Assembly: GCA_030144725.1 (NCBI GenBank)
Contig: JASKMD010000008.1
Coordinates: 4,591,056 to 4,655,055 of the forward strand
DNA length: 64,000 nt
Direction: 5' to 3'
DNA from: Haematococcus lacustris
Lineage: Eukaryota; Chlorophyta; Chlorophyceae; Chlamydomonadales; Haematococcaceae
Part shown: in pieces, positions 1 through 14,000 of the stretch
Layout: each line of letters opens with the position of its first letter
Numbering within the stretch: position 1 is the first letter of the stretch
Notes under the pieces: generated by a model
Told to the model about the DNA's origin: nothing
Databases searched by the model: none
Seen by the model: only the letters and a program-made list of their open reading frames with translations
Translations under genes and position numbers: made by a program

Positions 1-1023
1 GTTAGGGGCGGGCAAGGCGGGTAGCGCTGCTGGGGCGCAGAGGAGGGGGGGCAGGCGTATGGGCCCCCCCATGCCCCTGTTGCCACAGTGCCTGCTGCTG
101 CTGCCCTGCCTGCTGCTGCTGCTGCTGCTGCCGCTGCCGCCCTGGCTGTGGCTGCTGCCGGCTCTTGAACTGCTGCTGCAGCAGCATGAGGTCCTGGGGC
201 AGGTCTGCCCTCTCCTGGCTGTGCAGTGGGTGCTGGCGGGAGGGGGGATGCAGGGCGTTGCTGGCACTGCTAACCCAGTCCACCCCGACCCCCCCCACAC
301 TGCTGTGACCCCCCAGGGTGGAGGAGGCCATGCGGTGCAGCTGCTGGGAGCAGTGGCGGGAGTGGGTGAGGACCTGAGGGGCCTGGCGCTGGGCCAGGGC
401 CAGGGAGGCAACCACCTCCATGAGGGGGCGGGTGGTCAGGGTGATGCGGGCAGCAGCGGGCAGCAGGGCGCCCTCTTGGAGGCTGCCGTCCAGGCCCCCC
501 CCAGCCCTGCTGCTGCTGGCCGCCCCCTGGTCGCTGGGCTGGCTCAGCAGCCCATACAGGCCTGGGGTGGGGGTGAGCGGGGGGGAGGTGGGGCCCCCCC
601 CTGCTGCTGACAAGGGCCAGGGGCAGGACGGCCGGGGCTGGGTGCTGGTGCTGGGTAGGCTGGGGGGCGGGGGTGGAGGGGGGGGGGTAGGGGGCCTGGT
701 GGGGAGGTCTAGGGAGCGGGTTACGGGGGCAGCAGGAGCAGGGTGTGGGGGGGAGGGGAGGCTGGGGCTGGGGACGAGGCGTGAGGGTGGGTGGGTGGTG
801 GTGGGGGCCAGGTCCGGGTGTATGGCTGCCACCAGCTGCAGCATGGCCTCCAGGCTAGGCTGGGCCTCATTGGGCAGACCCTTGAGGTGCAGCTGGAAGG
901 CGGGGGGCTGCGGAAGGGGCGGACCCCACAGCCAGCACCCGGCCCCTGCTGCCCCTGCTGCTGCCCCTGCCTGCCTGCTGGCCAGCTTAGGCCCCTCTTG
1001 GGACTGATCCCTACCCCCCCACA

Positions 1024-1103
<80 letters not shown>

Positions 1104-2710
1104 CCCTGCTGCTGCTGCTGCTGCTGGTACCGGCGTACCACGGACCACATGGGCAGCAGGAGGGTGGTGAGGGGCGTGCGCAGGACTGGTCCGGCCTCAA
1201 AGCTCCCCAGCACCAGGGTGGCTACAGCAGCAGGCCTGGGCCCCCCCTCCCCCCCTACCCTTACCACAGGCCCCCCACCTCCCCCTCCCCCTCCCCCTGC
1301 CCCTCCTTCTCCTCCACACCGATCTCTCATCGCTGGCGGCCCAGGGCCCTGGCTGCCCCCCCTGGCCCCTGTCCCCCCCAGGAAGTGCGGCACCAGCAGC
1401 GGAGCGCACCCCGCCCTGGCCGCCACAGCCCCCCTGCCTGCCCGCCCTCCCTCCCTCTCCAGCTCCCTCACCCTCCGCACCACCTCCTTATGGTCACAGC
1501 TGCGGGGCCTCAGGCCAGGGCCCAGCACTGGCAGGCCAGCAGCACTGCCGCCCCCCCTCTCCTGCCCCTCCCCCTCCCCCTGCCCCTCCAGCACCTGGGC
1601 AGCCCAGTCATGCAAGCCCCTGGCTCTCGCTCGCGGGATGGTGGCCGCATGCACCAGCTTGGGGCCAGGGCCCCCCCCCGCTGGCTGGCCCTGGCTGCTG
1701 CTGGCCACCCCACCCCCCTCCTCAGGGCAAGCTAGGGAGGAGGGGGGCATGCTGGGGCTGGGCTCCGGCCGCCCCCTGCCTGGCCCAGGGCCTGGGGTGT
1801 GACCTGTGCGGGGGGGAGTGGTGGCGGCGGCGGCGGCAGCCCGCAGCAGGTGGTGGTGGGAGGAGGTGAGGCGCATGAGGGGGCCAGACAGGGAGGTGCT
1901 GTGGGTGGGGGGGGGGTGGGGGGGAGGGGGGGCGCGGGTGGGGGGGCTGCTCGTGACCCGGCTGGTGCTGGCCTGGCTGCTGGGGTGCTGGCTTGAGGAG
2001 GGGGGGCTGGGGGCGGAGGTAGGGGGCCGGGGGGCGGCGGGTGGGGAGGCAGTGGGGGAGGGTAAGGGGACGGAGTGTGGGGGTGGGGGGAGGGCTGAGG
2101 TGGGTAGGAGCAGGAGTGGGGCTGGGCTGGAGCCATGCTGGCAGTGAGGTTGGGGTGGTGGAGGTGAGGGGAGGAGGGGAGGCAGCAGCCCCTTGGCGGG
2201 TGCTTGAGAGGCTACAGGGGGGGTCCAGGCTGCGTGAGCAGTGGCTAGTGCGGCGGCGGCCACAGCTGCCACGGGTGAGGGGGCGGGTGGGGCAACCGCG
2301 CAGCTGGCTGCATCAGCCGCAGCTGTGGTGGTGGTGGTGGTGGTGGTGGCCATGAGAGGAGGCAAGGTAGCGGTGGGGGCCAGGTGCAGGTCCAGGCAGG
2401 GGGGTGGGCCCCCCCCAGTGGTCGCCCCCTGGGTGTCTGTTACAGAAGGTGAGGGGGGGGGGGGCTGTGTGGCCAGGTCGAGCTGGGATCTGCAGGAGGC
2501 TGCAGCGGGCTGGAGGGTGGGGGGGCTGGCTGCGGGGACCTGCTGGCTGCCGTCCAGGGGTGCTGGCGCAGAGGAGAGGGGGGAGGCGGGGGGGCAGGGT
2601 GGGGGGGCAGTCAGGTTGATCAAGGTGGAGAGCGACACGGAACCTGGAGCCACCACTGAGGGCCGCTGCAGCAGGGGGGGTGGAGGAGGATGTAGTGGGG
2701 CAGGGGGGAG

Positions 2711-2746
<36 letters not shown>

Positions 2747-5005
2747 GCCTACGGGGAGGAGAGGGGGGGACCCCCCCCCAGCCTGGGGCGCAGCAGGCAG
2801 TGCCAGCTGAGCTTGCCCAAGACCTCTGAACCAGGCACTGAGCCCTCGGCCTTTGCTGGTGGGGAAGAGGCTGGGTGCTGGGCCCGCTGCCCCTGCCCCT
2901 GCCCCTGCTGCTGCTCCACCCACGCCCTGGCTGGCGGCCGCTGGGGTGGTGCTAGGCTTCCCCGCCCCTGGCGCTGCCGGGCTGCCCGCCATCCCCGCCG
3001 CTGAGGAGGTGGCAGTGCTGGGCGTTTGCTCTCTGCTGAAGTTGGTCAGCTTGAACAGCCCGGCCAGTGCAGGGTGGCCTGCAGGGTCTATGGAGGGCGG
3101 CTGCTGCAGCAGCAGCTGCTGGCGGTGCCACAGCCACACCGCATTGGCTGCAGCCCGGCCTGACTCCTCCTCCTGCTCCCGCTGCTGTGCTGCTGCCCGG
3201 CGTTGAGCGCGGGCCAGGATGGCGGCAGCAGCAGAAGCAGCCGCAGCAGGGGCTGGCCGATCAGGCCTGACAGCTGCCCCAGCCCCAGCCCCGGCCCCAG
3301 CCCTGGCCTCAACTCCAGGGCTGGGGAAGCGCAGGTCAGCTTCTAGCTCGGCCTGCCCCGCCCCACCCGGATCACTGGCAGCCCGAGCCTGGGCCCGAGC
3401 CCCCCCCTGCTGCTGCTGCTGCTGCTGCTGCTCCGGGCTGCATGCCCCCGGCAGTGCTGCGGCCCCTCCACCCTCCACGCTGCTGTTCCTGCTGCTGCTC
3501 AGCTCCCAGACCGTCAGCTTGGCCATGCTGGCAGCACGGGGACGCTGGATCAGGGGTGGCTGCGGCTGCTGCGGCTGCTTTTCCTGCTGCTGCTGCCCTT
3601 GCTGCCCTTGCTGCCCTTGCTGCTGCTGTTGATCCTGCTGTTGCCCTTGCTGCCCTTGTTGCTGTTGTCGCTGTGATGCACCTGCCAGCTGCTGAGCCTG
3701 CCCTGCGTGGCCATGGAATGCGGCACCACCCATGAGCAGCGGCTGTGCGCCATCATCCGAGTCGTCCTGGCTAAGCCAAAACCCCTGCATGGCTTGCATG
3801 GGTTTGAAAGAGTGAGGTGCAGCCGACATGAAAGTGTGACCCGCGAGGTTAGCACTGCTCTGCCGGGGGTGCAGGGCGTGAGGGACAGCAGGAGGGGCAG
3901 GGGGGAGAGGGAGGGAGGGGGGCTGCTGGGGCTGGGGGCTGCGTGCTGGACCTTCCTCCCTGGGTGATGGGCACAGGGGGGGGAGGGGGGGGGGGGCGCC
4001 ATGCTGTGGCTAGGTGCAGCCGGTGGGGCCAGGCCCTGGTCCAGCAGGGCCCCCTCCCCCTCCCCCTCCCCCTCCCCCTTCCCCCCCAACCCCACCCCCA
4101 CGACCCTTAGCCTCAGCTTCTCACTGCTGCCCCCTGGGCTGCCCTCCCCCCTGCTGCCACTGCCGCTCAGGGTCCCCCCCTGGCTAGCCCCCACCGCCTG
4201 GACCCAGGCCGCCGCCCCCCCCGGGCTGTTGCCCCCCCCCCTGCTGACCAGCCAGCCCGGGCTGCGGGTGCCGGGGGAGCTGTGTCGGCCCCTGCTGGAC
4301 CCCCCGCCCCCCCTCTCCACGCTGTTGGTGTTGCTAGCCCGCATGGACAGCGCTGCGCTGGACACCGACTTGACCAGCGACAGCTGCGGCACGTAGGCGG
4401 GTCGCTGGCGGGTGCCGCTACTGCAGTGCAGCAGCAGAGCAGCGCTGGCGGCAGCGGCGGCAGCGGTCTCCGCAGCATGCACCTCTGCAGGACTGGCCAT
4501 GCCTAGACCTCGGCGGCCAAACACGGCCAGGGAGGGGGGCGGAGGGGGCCGGTGGCAGCTGCTGAGCAGCTGCTCCCTGCCGCTCCATGTGTCGGGGGGG
4601 GGAGGGGGGGCGGACATGTGGGGGGGGCCTGCTGCCAGGAAGGGGGCGCTGGCTGTGCGGATGTAGAGGTGGGGGGCGGGGTGATGGGGGGGGTGCGGTA
4701 GGGGGTGGGGTGGGCATGAGGACCTAGCTTCCTCCACCATGCTCAGGGGGGGGGGGCGGGGGGGGCCAGGCGGCAACGTGAGGGGGGGGCAGGGCGGCCG
4801 GGGCGGCGTGCCGGGGCGGCATCCAGCTGTTGGCGACCATGACCCCCCCCAGCGTTGTTTCCCCTGGGCTGGTGGGGGGGGGGTGTAGGGGGCGGGTTGA
4901 GGAGGCAGCTGGGGAGGCGGCTGGGAGGCCAGCCATGGGGCTGACCAAGCCGTCAGGCAGGGGTGGCTGCCCGCCCTCTGCACCTGCTGCTGCCCCCCTG
5001 GGGGG

Positions 5006-5039
<34 letters not shown>

Positions 5040-8000
5040 AGGGCTATGGGGGGGGTGGGGACGCCCTGGCCAGAGCTACTGCCCCCCCCGTGCTGCCCAC
5101 CAGGGTCAGGGCAGGGATGGGCAGGAGGAGGGCAGGAGCAGGCCAGGGCTGACGGATCACTGTTGCCTGTGGCCCTTGGCTGCGCCTGAGTAGCTGCGGG
5201 GGCGGAGGGCAGTGACGCTAGGGGATGGGGGGGACCCGCTAGGGGGTGGGGGTGGGTGGGGCCGGCGCCAGCAGCAGCAGCAGCAGTGCTGCTTGGCCCC
5301 CCACCCGTCCCCTGATCCAGGGTAGCCAGTGCTGCCGCCCCCCCTGGGGGAGGGGAGGCCGCCGCGACTGTGCCCTCCCCTGCCATGGGTGAGGGAGCGT
5401 GGCTGGCGGTGTGATCAGAGCAGGGCTGCCCTGCCCCCCCCGGGGGGGGGTGAGGAGGCCCCAGGGCTGCAGCTGGCCTGGGGGGGGAGGTGGTGCCAGG
5501 CTTGAGGCGGGAGGCGCTGCCTGGGTCTGAGGGCAGGCGGGGCTGAGCCCTGCCCCTAAGCTTTCCCAGCCCCAGGCTCAGCAGCCGGAGCGCCTTGGGA
5601 GGAGGGGGGCTGGAGTGTTCCGCCCCACCACCCCGAGCCCCTTCCCCTGCACCCTGGGCTTCCCCGTCCCGGCCCCCCCTGGCCCCACCTCCCTCCTCTA
5701 CGTCAGGCACCTCTGCAGCATCCCTGACCCCCCAGCTGCTCCACCTGCCACCCACGGCTGCGGGTGGTCCTGGGTGGGCGGCAGGGGGGCCTGCACTGGC
5801 CTGCAGCACGCCTGGGTGGCTCCTGCGTGGAGGTGAGTCCAGGGCTGGGCCAGGGGCGGCGGGGGCCCGGGAGGGGGGAGACCAGGGGGGCTGCTGCTGT
5901 GTCGGCAGCCAGGGGGGGGGGCTCACCCCCAGCGGCACCAGGGGCAGCGCCAGCGGCAATCGCTGGCCCACTCCCACCCCCTGGTTCCTGAAAAGGATGG
6001 GTGGGGCGGAGGGGAGATGGGGGGGAGGGGAGGAGGAGGGGGAAGGGGAGGGCAGCGAGGAGGGAGGTCGAACAGAGGCGTAAGTGAAGAGGGTGCCCAA
6101 GCTGGCAGCTTGGCCCGCGGAGCTGAGTCTGGCTGCTGGCTGCCGGGTCATGGTGGTGGAGGTGGAGGTGGAGGCGGAGGGGCCGATGCTGCTGCTGGGG
6201 GGGGGGCCAGATCCCCCCCCAGCAAGGCTGGTGCGGCCGTAGGGGGTCAGGGGGGGTTGGCACGCCAGTTGCACGCTGTTGACCTGGAGGGGGTACAGGC
6301 AGGGGGCAGGGGGCACAGGGAGGGGGTGGGACATCCGAGTATGAGGGTGTGACAGGGAGTGACCTACATGGGGGGCATGGGCAGGTTGGAGAGGGGCCAA
6401 GGCTGGACCAGGTATGGCATGGCAGCAGGCCTTGCAGGACCCCACACTCACAACAAGGGGGACTGACTGCGAGGAGGACCTCGAGGGGGGTAGCCAGGGT
6501 CAGGGCAGCAGCAGCAACAACAACAGCATAAGAAGCATTACTTGGCATTGCCTGCTGGGGAAGGAGCTGGGAGAGGGGCTGGGGGAGGTGCTGGGGCAGG
6601 TGCAGCAGCCAGGCGTAGCTGCTGGGGAGGAGGTGCGTGTGGGGCTTCACATTGTAGGCACGCCTGCAATAGGCCACCTGCCCAGGCCGTGCTGGACTAC
6701 TGCTGACTGGCTGGGCGCAGCAGCCCCGCTGGGCAGCCATGAGCCTGGCCCCTGCCTGACCCTGTCTGGCCCCTGTCTGGCCTCCCCTAAGCAGCAGGTA
6801 GGCATGGGCAGCCAAGGACTGGCTCTTGCCTGGCCCCCACCTGGCCCCTGGCTTATGCCCTGGCCTCCCCCTGAGCTGACCTGCTGGCCTACGCGACAGA
6901 CAGGCTGGCCACCCATCAGCATCCCTCGTCACACCCTGCCCTTCATGCGCGTGTGGCTCAGTTGGTAAAGGGTGACTCTTCCACCCGAGAGGTCGTAGGA
7001 TCGAACCCCCATCGACGCAACTAATGAAAACATTTAAAAAGAGGTCAGTGCCCCTCGAGGCTCGGGCGACCAGATATAGGAATGGGACAAACTGAGATGT
7101 CAGTCACGCTTCCTCGGGAGAGATGAGTTCAGTCAAGTTACTTTGACCCCATTATTCATTTGACAAGTGTTGGCCTAGATCACCCCCTTCCCCGCAACGG
7201 TGCCTCACCTGTGGGTGGGCAGCGTAGCTCACAAACAGCGCATCCTCAGTGAAGATGAGGGGCAGCAGGGCCGGGGCCGAGGGGCCTGCTGGCAGGGCGG
7301 TGGGGCTGAGGGCGGTGGCCTGTGTGGCTGTGTAGGAGCCGGTGCTGCGTGACGAGGTGGTGGCGCCCCGCAGCCCCGCCCTGCCCAGCAACACGCCCAT
7401 GCTGCTGAGCGAGCTGGTGAAGGAGGCAGGGGTGGAGGGGGAGGGGGTGGTGGTGGGCCACGCCCCCTGCTGCCCCCCTGGTCGCTGGGCGCCCCGGCCC
7501 TGCCCGGTGCTGCGGCTGTCCAGCCACCTGCCCCCGGGGGGTGGGGCCAGGGCTGAGGGGGAGGGCCTCCATGTGGGGGCCGGGGGGCTGCTGCTCAGGT
7601 GGGTGGTGCGGGGGGTGGGGGGGAGAGGGGAGGAGGGGGAGGAGCTGCGCAGGAGGCCTGGCTGGGTCCCGCTGCTGCTGCTCTGGCCAGGCCAGCGCCT
7701 GAGGCCAGCCAACAGCCTGCCAGCCGCCCCCACAGGGGTCAGCTGTGTGGCTGGCAGGACAGTAGGAGGGGGGGGGAGGGGGCGGCTGGGGGCGGGGGGG
7801 GAGGCAGGCACCCCATCCAGCGACACTTGTGGCCTGCGCCGCCTGCTGCTGGCGGGGGCCCCCATGCCTGGCCCCACAGGGGGGGTGTTCACGGACATGG
7901 ACCTGGCCAGCCCCTTCTCACCTGCACTGCCAACACTACAGGCAGGGTAGCCAAGAAGCTGGCTGGCAGCTGCAGCTGGAGCTGGGGGTAGAGATCTGAT

Positions 8001-8061
8001 GGCGGAGGGGGCAGAAGACTGTTGCGCTGCATGTGCTGGGTGCGGTACCTGCTGCCACGCC

Positions 8062-8093
<32 letters not shown>

Positions 8094-11000
8094 GGGTGGG
8101 GTGTCACCATCTCCCAGCTCTCCCCCACAGGCATCCCTGCCCATACTGCCAGTCTGAGGGACCCAGCCATCCAGGCCCCCCGCCGCACTGGGAGGCAGGG
8201 CGGGCGGCTCAGGGTGGAGGTGCAGCAGTGGGGGTGGGGCAGGCAGGCCGGGGGGGGTGGCCCTGGCCCCCTGCCCCCCACTGCTGCTGCCTAGGTCCTT
8301 GAGAAGGCAGGTGGCATCCAGCTGCAGCTGAACCTCCGGCACCCCCACACAAGCTGCTTGCTCTGAGCGGGCCAGGGGGGAGGGAGAGGCGCCCATGTCC
8401 ATGAGGGGGGCGGCAGCAGCAGGCAGGGCCGGGCCCCCCTGCCTGCCAGCCGCCAGGTCAGGCTGCAGCCCCCCTGCTGCCTCCTCCACCTGCAGCCTGG
8501 TCCCTTGTGGGGCAAAGGGGGAGGGGCTGGTGGAGCCAGTGCCCGGCAGCAGCTGGAAGCAGTCCTTGGGCATGGAGGGTAGGGGGGGTGGCAGGGGGGC
8601 TGTGGGTGGGGGGTGGGGTGGGGGTAGTGAGGCAGTGTGAGGGGTGTGCAGGGTGCCCACCAGGGGGGCCTCCCCCAGGCCTAGGCTGCTGCGCATGTGG
8701 AAGGTGGGGGCGTGGTGCAGGGCACTGCTGTGGGAGCTGCTGTGGCTGTTGATGAAGTCATGGGAGGGCGGGGGGGGGTCCGGGTCAGGCTGTGGGTGTG
8801 AGGCCAAGGGGGGATGGGGGCCAGCGCCTGGTGCGGGGGGGGGGTGCTGGCAGCAGTGGAGGGGGGTGGGGGGGCCAGGCGGGCATGAGGGCAGGCAGGG
8901 GGGCCATGGAGGGGCCCATGAGCACGGCATCAGCGGAGCGGGAGCCATGCGTGGGAGCATGCAGAGGAGCCCAGGTTCGCATGCTGCTGCTGTCACAAGC
9001 TGGGGGGGGAGGGGCTGCCAGGAGCCCCTGCCCCAGCCACTGCCCCCCCTGCCCTGCCTCTGGCCCAGCTGTGGTCCTGATCACATTGGAGGCCATCAGG
9101 AAGTCACTCTGGCCGCCGGGGAGGGCCGAGGTGCCTAAGCTGGCAATGCTGTCCTCCCCCTCGACCTGGCTGCCTGCATCAGTCAGTGCCATGGGGTGGG
9201 TGGCAGGGGCGGAGGGGCAGCCGGCCAACAGGCCTCTCAGCCGGGTTGACCCCTGCATGAGGGGGGTGACCCTGTCCCCCTCCCCCTCATCCCCACCCCC
9301 CACCCCCCGTGCCCCCCCCCCTTGTCCGTGCTGAGCCCAGTAGGGCAGTCTGCCGCGGTCCACGCTGCCTAGCGCCCCCCACACAGCTGGTCGGGGGTTG
9401 AACGTCAGGAGGGGGGGTGGAGGACCCCCTGCTGCTGTGCCTCCCCCCCCTGCTGCTGCTGCTGCTGTAGCAGCCCGCCCTGCTGCTGGGGCGCCAGGCG
9501 GTCCCTCAGTGGGGTTGCAGCTGCCGCCCCCCCAGGCCCCCCCTCCCCCCACCCTCTCCCCTGCCTCCCCCCTGGGGCCCACCTCCACCATGCCTGGGCT
9601 GCTGCTGCTGGCCAGGCCCCCTGCGGCCCCCGCACTCCTCAAACCGGCTGCACTGCCCCTACCCCACAACATGCGCTGCTGCCGCCACACCCCTCCACCC
9701 AGCTGTAACCTAGGCTGCTGAGGCCCCCCTAACAAGTGCAGCGGCTGGCTGCTGGAGCCCCCCCCCCCCGCTCCCCTCTGCTGCTGCTGCTGGCGCAACC
9801 CAGCACTGAGGTGCAGGGGCAGCAGCGCCGGGGCAGCCTGGCTGGCCTGGGGCCCTGGCGCAACGCCCCGCAGCCACCCCCCCGCCCGCAAGCCTGACCT
9901 CAGCCGGCTGTAGCTGCTGCCCCTGCTGGGCTGGGGGGAGGGGGCGCGCGCTGCCTGGACTTGTCTGCCTGACCGAGGCAGGGTAGGCAGTGGGTCCTAG
10001 TGCCAGGGGGGCGGCTGCTTTGCTGAGAGCAGCAGCAGCGGGCCCCACCACCGGCACCAGGCTGGTCCAGGGCAGGATGCTGAGTGCTGGCTGGTAAGGG
10101 CCGCCCTCACCAAGCCCATCCACCCCTGCCCCACCTCCTCCCGCCCCCCACCCCCCCAGGCCCCCCGCCGCCCCCTGCCCCCCCGGCTGAGTCCCCATGC
10201 TGCCGGCCCACATGGAGGTGCCGGACTGCGACAGGGGTTTGCCTAGGGGTGCCCCTGGGGTGGCCAGGGCGGTGTGTGTGCCAAGGCCTGGGTCCAGGGT
10301 GGCTAGGGTTGAGGCCGCCACTGCTGCTGCCGCCCCCACCGCCCCTGACATCAGCTGCGTGTCTGACGCCCTGGCTGCGGGTGAGGTGTTGGTGATGAGC
10401 AGGCGGGGGTGCGTGTGCATGAAGGCGTACAGGGTGGTGGTGCGCTGCAGGCGGGTCAGGCTGCGCCAGGAGGAGGAGGACAGGTCAAGGATGGAGGCGG
10501 GGCGGGTCAGCAGGGGCAGCAGGCGCTCTGGCAGAGGCACCTGGGGGGGCAGGTGGGGGGGAGGGGGAGGGGGGCAGGTGGGGGCGCGGGGGGGAGGGGG
10601 GCAGGTGGGGGGGAGGAGGAGAGGGGCAGGTGGGGGGGAGGAGGAGAGGGGCAGGTGGGGCGCAGGGGGAGGTCTAGCAGGCCTGGTCACTGTGTGGGGT
10701 GGCTGGCAAAGGAGGGGGGACAGGGTGAAGGGTGGTGGCTGCTGTGCGGCAGGGGGCCTCAGCCTGGAATTGAAGAGGAGGTGGACAGGGGCAAGAACTA
10801 GGGGCGTCCCGCCTGCCACTGCCACTGCCACTGCTGCTGCTGCCGCAGCTGCCACTGCTACTGCCACTGCCACTGCCACTGCTGCTGCCGCAGCTGCCTA
10901 CCCTCAGTGCTGCACTATGGTCTGCTAACCACCCAGGCCTGTTGCGCTGCAGCATGTATGCTGCTGCTGCCTGAGCTGAGCTGAGCAGGCATACCTGGAA

Positions 11001-14000
11001 GAAGGCAGACCAGTGGCTGCCCCACGGACCACACAGGAGCGGGGGCTCAGGCTCCGGGCCAGCGCAAGATGCCAACTGGCCCTGGTGCACAACCAGCAGC
11101 CACCAGGGCAGTTGCTCTGCTGCCGCTCCTGGCATGAGGGTTGTGGTGGTGGTGGCGGTGGTGGTGAGGCTGGCCAAGGGGCCGCTGAGGGAGCTGGTGC
11201 CATGCCTCGTCAGGGGGTGCGGGGGCGGGGCCCTGTCCAGCCGCATGCAGCTAGGCGCATGGGGGTAGAAGGAGGGGGGCATGGCCAGGCCACGCAGGTC
11301 CACCAGCTGCAGGGCAGCAGGAAAACATGTAGTCAGTCAGTCAGTCAGTCAGTCAGTCAGTCAGTCAGTCAGTCAGTCAGTCAGTCAGTCAGTCAGTCAG
11401 TCAGTCAGGCGTGAAGAATGTGGCACACAGCCCGCAGACCGGCCAGTCAGGTATACCTGGGGTGCCTGAGTATTGGGGGGAGTGAGGGGGTGGAGGGGGG
11501 AGATGGAGGGTGGGAGATGGAGGGCTACAGGGGCTACAGGGCATGGTGGAGGGGGGATACAGCCTAGCTGAGAGCCCTACAGGCCTCGCCAGGCCTCCTG
11601 CACTCAGCAGGGAAGGGGAGGGAGGGGGAGGGGGGAGGGGGAGGGAGGGGGTGCCTGCTTCAGCCTGGCTGAGAGCCCTACAGAGCTTGGCAGGTTTCCT
11701 GGAACTGACCACTCCACAGGGCCCTTCACAGCCCTGCATGATGCCAGATGAACCTGTCCTGGCCTGCAGTTGATATACCCCTCCCCTGGCCCCCCTCCTG
11801 CCCTCACCTAGGCCCTTCCCTCCGCCCCTCCCTCTCGGCCCCCTCCTGCCCTCCTGCCCCTCCACCTTCATAGCCGCCAGGCGTGCCACTGCTGCAGGTC
11901 CTGCAGCCTCCAGGTGCAGCAGCAGCTCCAGGCCACGGTCCACCACACTGCTGCCCAGCGCTGCTGCCAGCCCCCCCTGGCCGCCTGTCTGTGAGGGAGC
12001 GTCCAGCAGCAGGATGTGGCGCTGTCCAGCCAGGCCTTGGGAGGAACGCCGGCTCAGCGCACTGCAGGACAGGGAAAGAAGGGTTTCGTATCGTATCGTA
12101 TCATATCAGGTTGGGCCTTTTTGGGTCGTTCCGGGTCATTTCGAGTCGTTTCGTTTCGGTTTGGTTCGGTTCGGTTCGGTTCGGTTCGGTTCGGTTCGGT
12201 TCGGTTCGGTTCGGTTCGGTTCGGTTCGGTTCGGTTCGGTTCGGTTCGGTTCGGTTCGGTTCGGTTCGGTTCGGTTCGGTTCGGTTCGGTTCGGTTCGGT
12301 TCGGTTCGGTTCGGTTCGGTTCGGTTCGGTTCGGTTCGGGTCGGGTCGGTGAGTTGAGTTGAGTTGAGTTGAGTTGAGGGTCGGTGAATTAATTTGGGTT
12401 GAGGCACCGCCCTCACTTTGTTCCTGAGCGTGACACCTGGCGGCTGAAGCGTGGTGTGGGGGGCTCGGCTGCGCTGTTGTGGTTCAGCGCCAGGTGGGTG
12501 AGGCCGGGGAACAGCTCCATGGCCGTCAGCAGCCAGCCCGCCAAACCATTCTGCAGCGCCGCGCACAGCAATCCACGCTAGCACCAGCAAGGGGTGGGGG
12601 TCTGTGCAGGTAACAGGCTCACTCCATTTATGGCTGGTGAGCTCTTCATCCTCATGGTATCATGGGCGCGAGTACACCACCCCTCCCTGCCCTCCCTGCC
12701 CTCCCCCACCTTTTAGTGTCCCACACAACCCATCAACAGCACAGGGACCAACTGGCTGACTAGCCCAGCTCACAACACGGGTAACCCTGAACTGAAAAGC
12801 AGCACCAAGTGCGCTCCACCCCACCCCACCCCACCCCCACTCCACCCCACCCCCACCCCACCCCCACTCCACCCCACTCCACCCCACCCCACCCCACCTC
12901 CCTCCAGCCCCCACCCACCCCTTCCAGCCCTCTCCCCCCCTCCTCCTCCCTCCCCCTCACTTGGATCCAATTGAACGACAGGTCCAGGTGCTGCAGCGCA
13001 GGCGGCTCCCACCCCCCCTGCTCGTAGCTGTCCCCCTGCCCTCGCCAGCCTTGCCCCATCACACCCGCTCTGCCACCCTCCCCCAGCCCCCCTGCCGCCA
13101 GCAAGACAGTGGCAGGCGGCGCCCACATGAGGTCCGAGGGGGGCAGGGCAGCAGGGCCCCCCCCCGGCCCCCCCCCACCCCCAGGCTGGTCTGGCCCAGA
13201 GGTCTGGCGGCCTGGGTCTCCATGACGAGTGGCAGCAGGGGCAGCTCGTCCCCGATGGTGTTCTGGCTAAGGTCCAGGTGGGTGAGCCCAGAGTGCTGCG
13301 CCGCCCCGGCCAGCACTAGGCCTGCCGCAGCTGAGTCCAAGCCTGGGGGGTGAGGGGGGCAAGGGGGGGCAGGCAGGCAAGACAGGCAGCCAAGTAGGGG
13401 TGGGGGGTGAGGGCGGGGGGAATTGAGCAAGCAACAGCAGGTGAAAGGCAGGTCTGGGGTCAGGCAGGGCAGCCAAACAAGAAGCTACATGAGGGTGCAT
13501 TCCCCTGCTGGTGCTGGTGCTGTGCCTGCGAAGCCCATGTGCCGCACCGAGGTGTACTGGGGAGGAGGGGAGCAGGGGCAGCAGGGTGAATGGGGTGGGT
13601 AAGGGGGGTGAGGGAGGAGCAGGGCCACCCTGCAGCAGGGCAACGCTGGGGGGGGGAGGAGGGGAGCAGGGGCAGCAGGGTGGTTGGGGTAGGTAGTGGT
13701 GGGTAGTAAAGCCCTGCATCAGGGCAGGTCCGCCCTGACCTGTGTATGCCAGCACCAGCTTCTTCAGCCCCTGGTTGCGTGCCAGCATCTGGCGCAGCAC
13801 CTGGCCGGTGTGCGGGCTCAGGCCGTCCAGGGCGTTGCTGCTGAGGTCCAGCTCCTGCACGCTGCTGTTGCCGCCCAGGCCACTGCAGGCAGCAGCAGCA
13901 GGCAGCGCTGAGGGTGGTGAGGGTCATGGGGTGTGTGCAGGTGCTGGGCAGCTTCCTGGCAGACCCTGGGCCCGCCTGCTGCTCACCTGGCTGCCTCAGC

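Larger units (their letters stand above)
1..10540 (-). other. Low-complexity C-terminal coding region of the LRR gene
   Basis: From the exon starting at 10540 (VPLPERLLPLLTRPASILDL...) to the left edge the minus strand reads as Ala/Gly/Pro/Ser/Gln-rich protein. Landmarks: exon ending 7209 at a CAG|GTGAGG donor; exon beginning 6677 (VAYCRRAYNVKPHTHLL, phase 0 to the former); exon beginning 6283 (VNSVQLACQPPLTPYGR); exon beginning 3859 (SSANLAGHTFMSAAPHSF) that stays open to the edge. Non-repetitive islands (AFQLHLKGLPNEAQPSLEAM near 0.8-0.9 kb, ITLTTRPLMEVVASLALA near 0.4 kb) support real coding. The remainder is probably intrinsically disordered. Confidence 0.5.

Noticed and set aside
6947..7020. 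Functional tRNA gene
   Set aside because: Acceptor and T stems pair poorly and the B box is degenerate; better as a SINE head.
12163..12340. Telomeric repeat
   Set aside because: The GGTTC pentamer is not a known green-algal telomere unit and lies in a phased intron.
12014..12362. Plus-strand proteins of repeated Phe-Gly-Ser-Val-Arg through the pentamer array
   Set aside because: Simple-sequence translation inside an intron of the opposite strand.
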